Positions 26,986 through 34,938 of a stretch of DNA of 64,000 bases are shown one piece after another; the stretch's first letter is position 1, and each line of letters starts with the position of its first letter. This stretch comes from Labrenzia sp. VG12 (GTDB taxonomy: Bacteria > Pseudomonadota > Alphaproteobacteria > Rhizobiales > Stappiaceae): contig NZ_CP022529.1 in assembly GCF_002237595.1 (NCBI RefSeq), forward strand, positions 5,114,001 through 5,178,000, read 5' to 3'. The translations under genes and the position numbers were made by a program. The notes under the pieces are model-generated. The model searched no databases. It was not told the DNA's origin and saw nothing but the letters and a program-made list of their open reading frames with translations.

Positions 26986-28005
26986 CTACGCGCTGCCTCT
27001 GACGACCAGCTTGCCAGTAAACTTACTGAGATCATGTTCTGTGTCGGTCCCTTTCAGAATACTGATCAGGCCTTCGGCCATTGCCGATATCGGTTGGCGA
27101 TAGGTCGTGATGTTGTAATGAGGACTTGCAGCCTGCGGTACGTCGTCAAAGCCGGTGATCGCAATTTCCTGCGGAATGCTGACACCAAATTCGTGTCGCA
27201 AAGCGTCATAGGCCCCGATGGCGATGGCATCGTTTTCACAAACAAGGATATCCGGTCGGTCAGAGACAGGCAACGATCTGAAATGGTCGGTGACAGATTG
27301 ATAGGCCAGCTCCGGGTCATAGCTGTTAGGCGAAATGACATCCGGGCGCGCACCCCTGGCGATTTCCCAGCAATTCAGAAACGTTTCCTTGCGCATCAGA
27401 TGTGCTGATTGCAATTGCGGTCCGGCGACAAACAGGGGGCGCCGATATCCCTGTCCAATGACGTGATCAGCGATTTCCGACATGGCTGCCCGATCGTCAC
27501 AGCAGATGGATACTGTGTTCGGATTTTCCGAGATGCGGGCGAAAACGACAAGCTTCTTTACACGGCGCGCACCCAGCGCGGTTTCAAGCGCCTTGTCATC
27601 GAAGCCGCTGCCAATCAGCACGGCAGCATCAACGCGCCGTTGGCTTGCGGTGAGGAGCGCTGCGGAAGTGTCATCCGGATCCAGCGTATTCACCAAAAGC
27701 GAATCCCAGCCGTTTTTCCGAAGGGCTCTGGTCAGCCTCTCCAGCATGACAAGCTTGTGGGGGTTAGCGAAGTCATCGACGAGCAGGGCGACAAGGTTAC
27801 TGCGATCAGAAGCAAGGCTGGATGCAAGAAGGTCCGGGACGTAACCAAGTGCATTTGCAGCGTTTATGACCTTCTCGCGCGCCTTGTTTGAGATGGAGGC
27901 GTCTTTCTTGAAAGCTCGGTTCACGGTCCACCGCGATACTCCTGCAGCTTCGGCAACATCGTCAGCAGTCACGGTTGGCTGATTATTCTCGTCGATCTTG
28001 GTCAT
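26986..28005 (-). CDS. LacI-family transcriptional regulator, module 2
   Basis: 339 residues: helix-turn-helix and hinge at VTADDVAEAAGVSRWTVNRA and SNKAREKVINAANALGYVPD, then a ligand domain with the usual repressor ending (AITGFDDVPQAASPHYNITT). Divergent from the module 2 sugar transporter. The 317-bp gap between them holds three good palindromic sites (28044-28105), so it very probably represses itself and the operon until inducer appears. The two LacI proteins of the window are clearly different in sequence. Confidence 0.9.
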   Translation of the reverse strand: MTKIDENNQPTVTADDVAEAAGVSRWTVNRAFKKDASISNKAREKVINAANALGYVPDLLASSLASDRSNLVALLVDDFANPHKLVMLERLTRALRKNGWDSLLVNTLDPDDTSAALLTASQRRVDAAVLIGSGFDDKALETALGARRVKKLVVFARISENPNTVSICCDDRAAMSEIADHVIGQGYRRPLFVAGPQLQSAHLMRKETFLNCWEIARGARPDVISPNSYDPELAYQSVTDHFRSLPVSDRPDILVCENDAIAIGAYDALRHEFGVSIPQEIAITGFDDVPQAASPHYNITTYRQPISAMAEGLISILKGTDTEHDLSKFTGKLVVRGSA

Positions 28006-28043
28006 GCGCCATCTTGGTTTTCAAAAGGTCTGATTGTCAACGA

Positions 28044-28061
28044 AATGCACCCGTGTGCATT
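28044..28061. promoter_or_regulatory. LacI-type operator 1 of 3
   Basis: Near-palindrome AATGCACCCGTGTGCATT, 39 bp before the start of the divergent lacI gene. It shares the TGCACSC half-site with the next two. Confidence 0.7.
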
Positions 28062-28064
28062 CAT

Positions 28065-28084
28065 TTTTGCACCCGCGTGCAAAA
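28065..28084. promoter_or_regulatory. LacI-type operator 2 of 3
   Basis: Near-perfect palindrome TTTTGCACCCGCGTGCAAAA. Its centre holds CG like classical LacI-family sites. Confidence 0.75.
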
Positions 28085-28089
28085 AAATC

Positions 28090-28105
28090 TTGCACGCGGG
28101 TGCAA
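28090..28105. promoter_or_regulatory. LacI-type operator 3 of 3
   Basis: TTGCACGCGGGTGCAA, the same core as operator 2 on the opposite strand. Tandem sites 20-25 bp apart suggest cooperative binding. Confidence 0.75.
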
Positions 28106-28322
28106 AAATCGATAGCGTTTGCCCACCATGCTGGGAGGACATGGTGATAGTCCGCGTCAAAACGCGGCCTGCCACTTCGTTTCACCAAGTCTTTCATGCG
28201 GCGTGAGCCCGCGGCCATGAAATGCTCTGTCGCAGGCGGCAGCGGGAATGGCGTCGACAATCGTGTCGGCGATTTCGCCTTGACGGCCAGGGTCGCTCAA
28301 GGCTTCTCAATGGGAGGAATTG

Positions 28323-29246
28323 ATGAAAAAACTTTTGGCAACGCTCGCGACCTCGGCAGCCGCAATCGTGGTTGCTGGTGCGGCATTCGCTGCGGATATC
28401 ATTGTGGTGGCGCATGGCCAGGCAAACGATCCGTTCTGGTCTGTGGTCAAAAACGGCGTCGAAAAAGGCGGCAAGGATTCAGGGGCGAATGTCGAGTTTC
28501 GGTCACCGGAAACCTTCGACATGGTCGCCATGTCTCAACTGATTGATGCCGCGGTAAATCAGCAGCCGGACGGGATCGTGGTGTCCATTCCCGACGCCGA
28601 TGCACTGGGCCCGTCAATCGAGCGCGCCGTCGCTGCCGGCATTCCGGTTATTTCAATGAACTCCGGTTCGGACGTGTCCAAGGGGCTTGGCGCCTTGCTT
28701 CATGTCGGCCAGGATGAATACGACGCAGGCAAGGCTGCCGGCGCCAAATTGGCTGAAATGGGCGGCAAAAAAGCCATCTGTGTCAACCAGGAGGTCGGAA
28801 ACGTATCGCTTGATCTTCGTTGCGAAGGTTTTAGCGAGGGCTTTGGTGGAGCGGTGACCGTTTTGCCGACAACCAACGATCCAGCCGAAATCGAATCGAA
28901 AGTCTCCGCCGCTCTGGCATCCGACCCTGACGTCGACACCGTGATGGCATTGGGCGCTTCGACGGCTGGTGAGCCCTCGGTTGCTGCGGCCAAGAGCTCC
29001 GGCCGTGACGTCAAGGTCGCTTCATTCGACCTGTCTGCAAGCTTCCTGCAGTCCATTGTCGATGGCGATGCGGCGTTCGCGATTGATCAGCAGCAATTCC
29101 TGCAGGGCTACCTTCCGGTCGTGTTCCTGTCACTCAACGCTGACTTCGGGCTTGTTCCGGGTGGCAACGTACCTTCCGGTCCGAATCTGATCACTGGTGA
29201 GAAAGCGTCTCAAGTCATCGAGTTGTCTGCACAGGGCATTCGCTAA
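28323..29246 (+). CDS. Sugar ABC transporter periplasmic binding protein, module 2
   Basis: 307 residues from ATG 28323 (GGGAGG RBS). Sec signal peptide MKKLLATLATSAAAIVVAG ending AAFA-ADII. The type 1 binding-protein fold shows VVAHGQANDPFWSVVKNG, a central ISMNSGSD hinge region and ASFDLSASFLQS plus AIDQQQFLQGYLP near the binding cleft. The latter two blocks align with those of the module 1 protein, so the two transporters are related paralogs with probably different sugars. First gene of a long operon that probably continues into iolC-iolD. Confidence 0.88.
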   Translation: MKKLLATLATSAAAIVVAGAAFAADIIVVAHGQANDPFWSVVKNGVEKGGKDSGANVEFRSPETFDMVAMSQLIDAAVNQQPDGIVVSIPDADALGPSIERAVAAGIPVISMNSGSDVSKGLGALLHVGQDEYDAGKAAGAKLAEMGGKKAICVNQEVGNVSLDLRCEGFSEGFGGAVTVLPTTNDPAEIESKVSAALASDPDVDTVMALGASTAGEPSVAAAKSSGRDVKVASFDLSASFLQSIVDGDAAFAIDQQQFLQGYLPVVFLSLNADFGLVPGGNVPSGPNLITGEKASQVIELSAQGIR

Positions 29247-29260
29247 TCGGCCAAATGCGT

Positions 29261-29287
29261 GGGGCGCTGCTGAAAGGCCAGCGCCCC
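29261..29287. terminator. Hairpin after binding protein 2
   Basis: Perfect 9-bp stem GGGGCGCTG/CAGCGCCCC, 9-base loop, followed by the AT-rich ATTTATATA but no long T run. Position matches the hairpin after binding protein 1; it likely attenuates transcription or stabilises the upstream mRNA. Confidence 0.6.
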
Positions 29288-29306
29288 ATTTATATAAAAA
29301 TGGGAG

Positions 29307-30419
29307 ATGGACGTGAGCACCGAAGCAGATCGTTTAGCCGACGAAAGAATCAAAAAGGAATCCTTTACCGCCAAGGTGATGAAGCGGCCTGAGCTCGGTG
29401 CCATTGCCGGTCTGGTGCTTGTGTCGGTCTTCTTCCTGTTAACAGCAGACAAGGCCATGTTCACGCTGGCGGGATTCATGAATTTCATGACACCGGCTGC
29501 ACAGCTCGGCATTCTGGCAATTGGTGCGTCCCTTTTGATGATTGGTGGGGAGTTCGATCTCTCGATCGGCTCAATGGTTGCGTTCGCAGGTCTGTTTTTT
29601 GCCGCATGTACAGTGACAATGGGCCTGCCGTTGGTGATTGCAATTCCAGCCACGTTTGTCTTTGCAGCGCTTGTGGGGTCCATCAATGGTGCCATAGTCA
29701 TCCGGTCAGGACTGCCTTCGTTTATTGTGACCCTGGCGTTTCTCTTTATCCTGCGCGGTCTGTCTCTTGTTGGCCTGAAACTGGCGACAGGAGGGTCGAC
29801 CCAGTTGCGCGGCGTGCGGGACGCTGTGGAAGGTGATTTCCTGGCGCCGTTCTTTTCCGGTGAAGCATTCAAAGGGCTTTTTGAGTATCTCGCCGCCACC
29901 GGCTGGATCGAAACCTTCAAGAATGGAACGCCGAAGGTTCCAGGTATCCCGGTTGAAATCCTCTGGTTCGTGGTGATCGCACTCCTGGCCACCTACATCC
30001 TTTTGAAAACGCCTGCGGGAAACTGGATCTTCGCTGCAGGCGGCGATCGCATGGCCGCGTCGAATTCGGGCGTGCCTGTCAACAAGGTCAAGATATCGCT
30101 GTTCATGGTGACAGCCTGCTGCGCAGCACTTGTCGCCATCATCACCGTTATGGATGCGGGGTCGACCGATGCGCGTCGCGGCTTCCAGAAGGAGTTCGAG
30201 GCCATCATCGCAGCCGTGATTGGTGGTTGCCTGCTGACGGGTGGATATGGGTCCGCAATTGGTGCGTTTTTCGGTTCGATCATCTTTGGAATGGTCGTGA
30301 TCGGCCTCACCTACACCGATTTCGATCAGGACTGGTTTCAGGTCTTCCTGGGCGGGATGCTCCTTTTGGCTGTTCTGTTCAATAACGCCATCCGCAAGCG
30401 TGTCACGGGGGAGCGCTGA
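29307..30419 (+). CDS. Sugar ABC transporter permease, module 2
   Basis: 370 residues with about 10 transmembrane helices, RbsC-type. Matching landmarks to the module 1 permease: IGGEFDLSIGSMVAF, RSGLPSFIVTLAFLFIL, the coupling segment AAGGDRMAASNSGVPVNKVK and AVIGGCLLTGGYGSAIGAFF. It has a 45-residue periplasmic or cytoplasmic insert (about residues 170-215) not seen in module 1. The ATPase gene follows 2 bp after the stop. Confidence 0.9.
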   Translation: MDVSTEADRLADERIKKESFTAKVMKRPELGAIAGLVLVSVFFLLTADKAMFTLAGFMNFMTPAAQLGILAIGASLLMIGGEFDLSIGSMVAFAGLFFAACTVTMGLPLVIAIPATFVFAALVGSINGAIVIRSGLPSFIVTLAFLFILRGLSLVGLKLATGGSTQLRGVRDAVEGDFLAPFFSGEAFKGLFEYLAATGWIETFKNGTPKVPGIPVEILWFVVIALLATYILLKTPAGNWIFAAGGDRMAASNSGVPVNKVKISLFMVTACCAALVAIITVMDAGSTDARRGFQKEFEAIIAAVIGGCLLTGGYGSAIGAFFGSIIFGMVVIGLTYTDFDQDWFQVFLGGMLLLAVLFNNAIRKRVTGER

Positions 30420-30421
30420 TC

Positions 30422-31201
30422 ATGTCCCAGCCAATCATCCATATGGAAAACATTGAGAAGCACTTCGGCAACGTGATCGCTCTGGCGGGGGTAAGTTTCG
30501 ATGTCATGCCAGGTGAATGTCATTGCCTGCTCGGCGACAACGGCGCCGGCAAGTCGACGTTCATCAAGACGATGTCCGGTGTGCACAAGCCCAGCTCAGG
30601 TGAAATCCTGCTCGACGGCAAGCCCATGTCTTTCAACAGTCCAAGGGATGCCATGGAGGCCGGCATCGCTACCGTCTTTCAGGACCTTGCGATGATCCCC
30701 CTGATGTCAGTGACACGAAACTTCTTCATGGGACGTGAACCCACCAAAGGCAGTTATCTGCTCAAGCGATATGATGCCAGGCGCGCCAACGAGATTACGA
30801 TGGAAGAAATGCGCAAGATGGGCATCAACCTGCGCGCACCGGACCAGGCGGTCGGCACGTTGTCAGGTGGTGAACGTCAGACCGTGGCGATTGCGCGCGC
30901 TGTCTATTTTGGTGCGCGCGTGCTGATCCTTGACGAGCCGACATCTGCGCTTGGCGTGCGTCAGACGTCCAATGTACTGGCCACAATAGACAAGGTGCGT
31001 GACCACGGTGTCGGCGTTGTCTTCATCAGCCACAACGTGCGCCATGCAATGGCGGTTGGCGACAGGTTCACGGTGCTCAATCGGGGCAAGACATTGGGGA
31101 CGGCTACACGTGGTGAAATATCACCCGAAGAACTGCAGGACTTGATGGCTGGCGGCCAGGAAATGGCGGAGCTGGAAAGCTCCCTCGGCGGAACGATCTA
31201 G
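30422..31201 (+). CDS. Sugar ABC transporter ATP-binding protein, module 2
   Basis: 259 residues, single cassette. Walker A GDNGAGKSTFIK, signature LSGGERQTVAIARAVY, Walker B VLILDEPTSALG, switch His in FISHN. Long identical stretches to the module 1 ATPase (for example the ARAVYFGARVLILDEPT block) show recent common origin. Follows the permease by 2 bp; the isomerase gene begins 16 bp later. Confidence 0.9.
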   Translation: MSQPIIHMENIEKHFGNVIALAGVSFDVMPGECHCLLGDNGAGKSTFIKTMSGVHKPSSGEILLDGKPMSFNSPRDAMEAGIATVFQDLAMIPLMSVTRNFFMGREPTKGSYLLKRYDARRANEITMEEMRKMGINLRAPDQAVGTLSGGERQTVAIARAVYFGARVLILDEPTSALGVRQTSNVLATIDKVRDHGVGVVFISHNVRHAMAVGDRFTVLNRGKTLGTATRGEISPEELQDLMAGGQEMAELESSLGGTI

Positions 31202-31217
31202 ATCAGGGAAAAACACG

Positions 31218-31997
31218 ATGTCGGGGCAATTTGCTCTCGCCGCTTGTGCGGAAATGCTTTGGTGCGACAAGCCCATCGAATGGCGCGTTCTGCGTCTTAA
31301 GGAAATGGGATTCGGAGTAGGGCTCTGGAACTGGCCCGCTCACGACCTGGCGGAGCTGGAAAAGACCGGCGCAACCTTCACCATCATGAACGGGTACCTC
31401 GACGGCCGTCTGGCCGATGACGACGGGGCAGACATCCTTCTTGCGTCCGCAAGGGAAACGGCTCGGATTGGAAAACGCCTTGGAGTTCAGCGTCTCAACC
31501 TCCATGGCACGGGTCTGGGGGAGGGGGGTATCCCGATCTGGCAACATGACATTGTACCGGGCGCGATGTGGCTCAAGGCGCGTGACACGCTCCATCGCAT
31601 CTGCGATCTCGCGGAGGAGGAAGGTGTGGTTTTCACGCTCGAAAATCTCAATCTGCTGGATCATCCGGGCTGTCCGTTCGGCTCGACCGGTGATGTGCTC
31701 GCCCTGGTCTCTTCGGTCGATCGCCCGCAGTTGAGGATCAATCTTGATCTCTATCACACGCAACTGGGTGACGGTGATGTCATCCGATGGTGTCAGAAGT
31801 GTCTGCCCTGGATCGGAGAAATTCAGGTCGCCGACAATCCCGGCCGGTGCGAGCCGGGCACCGGTGAAATGAACTATGCCCGCATCGCAACCGCGCTGTT
31901 TGAAATGGGATACAGCGGCCCCGTCGGGATGGAAGCGTTCGCAGCAGGAGATCCCGAAGCAGCGCTTGCTGCATTCAAGACCGCATTTACCCTTTAA
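31218..31997 (+). CDS. Hydroxypyruvate-isomerase-like TIM barrel protein, module 2
   Basis: 259 residues, xylose-isomerase-like barrel. Metal-binding positions are suggested by FTLENLNLLDHPG (Glu), NLDLYHTQLGDG (Asp/His), EIQVADNPGR and VGMEAFAAGD (Glu). The pattern QVADNPGR plus an EP-G-GE(M/L)NY segment is typical of hydroxypyruvate isomerase. In iol-type clusters such proteins have been proposed to act on inosose or keto-sugars, so both readings stay open. Fits tightly in the operon (16 and 24 bp gaps). Confidence 0.78.
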   Translation: MSGQFALAACAEMLWCDKPIEWRVLRLKEMGFGVGLWNWPAHDLAELEKTGATFTIMNGYLDGRLADDDGADILLASARETARIGKRLGVQRLNLHGTGLGEGGIPIWQHDIVPGAMWLKARDTLHRICDLAEEEGVVFTLENLNLLDHPGCPFGSTGDVLALVSSVDRPQLRINLDLYHTQLGDGDVIRWCQKCLPWIGEIQVADNPGRCEPGTGEMNYARIATALFEMGYSGPVGMEAFAAGDPEAALAAFKTAFTL

Positions 31998-32021
31998 CCC
32001 AAATTTGGAAAGCAAAGACCA

Positions 32022-33017
32022 ATGCTCAGAATTGGACTACTCGGCGCAGGCCGGATCGCCGGTGTTCATGCGACCGCAATATCGGGCAATCCGGGCAGCA
32101 CACTGGCAGCCGTATCCGACCATTTTCCCGAAAACGCAAAGAAACTGGCAGCTCAATACGGCTCAGTCGCGCGTTCGACAGAAGACATCCTGTCCGATCG
32201 GAGCATCGATGCGGTGCTGATCGCAACATCGACCGACACTCACTCCGATTTGATTGAGGCGGCAACGGCTGTGGGCAAGGCTGTTCTCTGTGAGAAACCA
32301 GTCGATCTGAGCCTGGAACGTGCGCGTTCCTGTCGTGAGGCCGTTTCGAAAACGGGAATGCCGGTAATGATCGGCTTCAACAGGCGGTTTGACCCGAATT
32401 TTGGTGCGTTGAAAGCGGCTCTGGACGCAAATGAAATCGGCAAGGCGGAACTGCTCTCAATCACATCCTTCGATCCTGCTCCGCCGCCTGTTGCCTATAT
32501 CAAGGTTTCTGGCGGTCTCTTCCGGGACATGATGATCCATGACTTCGACATGGCAAACTTCATCATGGGCGAGCCGCCGGTTTCGATCATGGCGGTCGGG
32601 TCGTCCGTGGTGGACCGGGAAATCGGGGAGGCTGGAGATGTAGACACCGCTGCCGTAACAATGACCTATGCGGACGGTCGTATCGCCGTAATCAAAAACT
32701 CGAGGCGCGCCGTTTACGGTTACGATCAACGGCTCGAACTCCTTGGGTCTGAAGGGTTGTTGCAGGCACAGAACATGCTGGAGAATTCGGTGGTCAAGTC
32801 GACCACGTCCGGCGTGACCGGTGCCAAGCCCACCTATTTCTTCCTTGAGCGCTACATGACGTCCTATGCCGCTGAATGGGGCGCGTTCGTGGACGCTTTT
32901 GCTGGTGGCGGCACACTTCCGGTTACGCTCGACGATGGCATTGCAGCTCTTGCTATGGCGGAAGCGGCAACCCGTTCAGTACAGAGCGGTCAGCCTGTGA
33001 GGGTTGAAGATGTCTGA
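32022..33017 (+). CDS. iolG: Inositol 2-dehydrogenase-like Gfo/Idh/MocA oxidoreductase
   Basis: 331 residues. Rossmann motif IGLLGAGRIAGVHA (residues 4-17), EKP in AVLCEKPVDLS and the catalytic segment GGLFRDMMIHDFDMANF with Asp/His as in myo-inositol 2-dehydrogenases. These enzymes oxidise myo-inositol to scyllo-inosose with NAD+. Its stop lies inside the beginning of iolC (start 33010), a translational coupling that supports the iolG call better than for the module 1 relative. Confidence 0.82.
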   Translation: MLRIGLLGAGRIAGVHATAISGNPGSTLAAVSDHFPENAKKLAAQYGSVARSTEDILSDRSIDAVLIATSTDTHSDLIEAATAVGKAVLCEKPVDLSLERARSCREAVSKTGMPVMIGFNRRFDPNFGALKAALDANEIGKAELLSITSFDPAPPPVAYIKVSGGLFRDMMIHDFDMANFIMGEPPVSIMAVGSSVVDREIGEAGDVDTAAVTMTYADGRIAVIKNSRRAVYGYDQRLELLGSEGLLQAQNMLENSVVKSTTSGVTGAKPTYFFLERYMTSYAAEWGAFVDAFAGGGTLPVTLDDGIAALAMAEAATRSVQSGQPVRVEDV

Positions 33018-34938
33018 GACCCTGGACCTGATCACGATCGGCCGCTCGTCGGTTGATCTCTATGGCGCGCAGGTGGGCGGCCGGCTGGAGGACATGGCCA
33101 GCTTCAACAAGTATATCGGGGGCTCCCCCACCAACATTGCCTGCGGCACGGCTCGTCTTGGTCTTAAATCCGGCCTGATCACGCGTGTCGGCGACGAACA
33201 TATGGGCCGTTTCATCCGAGAACAACTGCAAAAGGAAGGCGTTGAAACGCGCGGTGTGAGCACGGACCCAGACCGTTTGACCGCGCTGGTTCTCCTTGGT
33301 ATCCGCGACCAGGAGCAATTCCCGCTGATCTTCTATCGCGAGAACTGTGCGGACATGGCACTCACCGAAGATGACATTGACCCGGCTTTCATTGCCTCGG
33401 CAAAGTCGGTGGTAGCCACGGGAACGCATCTCAGCCATCCGCAAACGGAAGCGGCTGTCCTGAAGGCGCTGCGGCTGGCCCGCGACAATGGCAGCAAGAC
33501 GGCGCTCGACATCGACTACAGGCCCAATCTCTGGGGCCTGTCCGGCCACGGCGACGGCGAGAACCGTTTTATCGCCTCCGAGAAGGTGACGGCCAAGCTG
33601 CAGTCGACCCTGCATCTGTTTGATCTGATCGTCGGCACCGAAGAAGAGTTCCACATCGCTGGCGGCAGCACCGACACGGTCGAGGCGCTGCGAAATGTCC
33701 GGAATGTCTCAAAGGCCACTCTCGTCTGCAAACGGGGCCCGATGGGTGCTGTCGCGTTCGAGGAAGACATTCCGGACAGCCTTGACCAGGGTGTCTCCGG
33801 TCCGGGGTTTCCGATCGAGGTCTTCAACGTGCTTGGTGCAGGTGACGGCTTCATGTCCGGCCTGCTGAAGGGCTGGATCACAGGCGAGGACTGGGTCACA
33901 GCGCTCACCTATGCCAATGCTTGTGGGGCTTTTGCTGTATCACGTCATGGCTGTACCCCTGCCTATCCGAGCTGGGAAGAACTGCAGTTCTTCCTGAAGC
34001 GCGGTGTAAGGGACCAGGCGCTCCGCAAGGATCCTGAGCTGGAGCAACTCCATTGGTCAACCAATCGGAAGGGTGACTGGTCGACCATGCGGGTTTTCGC
34101 CTTTGACCATCGACTTCAGCTGGAAGAGATGGAAGGTTTCTCGCTTCAAAAGGGAGCTCGTTTCAAGGAATTGTGTCTTGAGGCAGCCCTGCAGGTGCAA
34201 TCTGGAGAAACGGGCTATGGGGTGTTGTGTGACAACCGCATCGGCCGATCCGCACTACACAAGGCCTCCGGTTCCGGCTTGTGGATCGGGCGCCCCACCG
34301 AATGGCCGGGGTCGCGTCCCCTGGAACTTGAACCGGAGCTGGGTGCGGACTTTGGCGGTCTTGACGAGTGGCCAAGTGACAATGTGGTCAAGGTCTTGTG
34401 TTTTTGTCATCCGAATGACACCGATATGGTTAAACAGCAGCAGGAAGAAACCGTTCGGCGCCTTTTTTGTTCAGCGCGGCGCAACGGACTGGAATTCCTT
34501 CTGGAGGTCATTCCCTCGAAAGTTGGTCCGCTAAGCGACGATACGGTTGCCGACCTGATCCGGCAATTCTACGGAGCGGGTATTTATCCGGACTGGTGGA
34601 AACTGGAACCGATGGCCAGCGAAGCGGCCTGGTCGGCGACGGTTGCTGCGATCGAGGAGTTTGACCAGCATACGCGCGGTATTGTCGTGCTGGGTCTGGA
34701 TGCCCCGGAATGGGAATTATCCGCAAGTTTCAAGATTGCTGCACGTTATGACCTGGTCAAGGGGTTTGCCGTTGGACGCACGATTTTCGGAGACGCCGCA
34801 CGGGCATGGATGAAAGGTGAAATGAGCGATCACGTCGCGGTTGCGCACATGGCCGCCCGTTACACGCGACTTTGCGAGATCTGGGACCACGCACGGTCTG
34901 AAGCCCGATTGAATTCTCCTGAAGGAACCCCTGCATGA
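33010..34938 (+). CDS. iolC: Bifunctional 5-dehydro-2-deoxygluconokinase / DKG-phosphate aldolase-like fusion
   Basis: About 642 residues from ATG 33010 (a TTG at 33004 is also in frame). Residues 1-320 are a PfkB/ribokinase domain: GGSPTNIACGTARLGL near 35-50 and the catalytic GAGD at 276-279. Residues about 335-640 are a DUF2090-type TIM barrel (MRVFAFDHRLQLEEME, YGVLCDNRIGRSAL), often annotated as the 5-dehydro-2-deoxyphosphogluconate aldolase. The fusion would phosphorylate 2-deoxy-5-keto-gluconate and split it into DHAP and malonate semialdehyde. It overlaps iolG before it and iolD (ATGA at 34935) after it. Confidence 0.9.
   Translation: MSETLDLITIGRSSVDLYGAQVGGRLEDMASFNKYIGGSPTNIACGTARLGLKSGLITRVGDEHMGRFIREQLQKEGVETRGVSTDPDRLTALVLLGIRDQEQFPLIFYRENCADMALTEDDIDPAFIASAKSVVATGTHLSHPQTEAAVLKALRLARDNGSKTALDIDYRPNLWGLSGHGDGENRFIASEKVTAKLQSTLHLFDLIVGTEEEFHIAGGSTDTVEALRNVRNVSKATLVCKRGPMGAVAFEEDIPDSLDQGVSGPGFPIEVFNVLGAGDGFMSGLLKGWITGEDWVTALTYANACGAFAVSRHGCTPAYPSWEELQFFLKRGVRDQALRKDPELEQLHWSTNRKGDWSTMRVFAFDHRLQLEEMEGFSLQKGARFKELCLEAALQVQSGETGYGVLCDNRIGRSALHKASGSGLWIGRPTEWPGSRPLELEPELGADFGGLDEWPSDNVVKVLCFCHPNDTDMVKQQQEETVRRLFCSARRNGLEFLLEVIPSKVGPLSDDTVADLIRQFYGAGIYPDWWKLEPMASEAAWSATVAAIEEFDQHTRGIVVLGLDAPEWELSASFKIAARYDLVKGFAVGRTIFGDAARAWMKGEMSDHVAVAHMAARYTRLCEIWDHARSEARLNSPEGTPA

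Noticed and set aside
27034..27891. Plus-strand frames opposite the second LacI gene
   Set aside because: Shadows; the minus-strand gene has a clear HTH and ligand domain.
31203..32015. 270-codon minus-strand frame opposite the isomerase gene
   Set aside because: Shadow of the plus-strand TIM-barrel gene.
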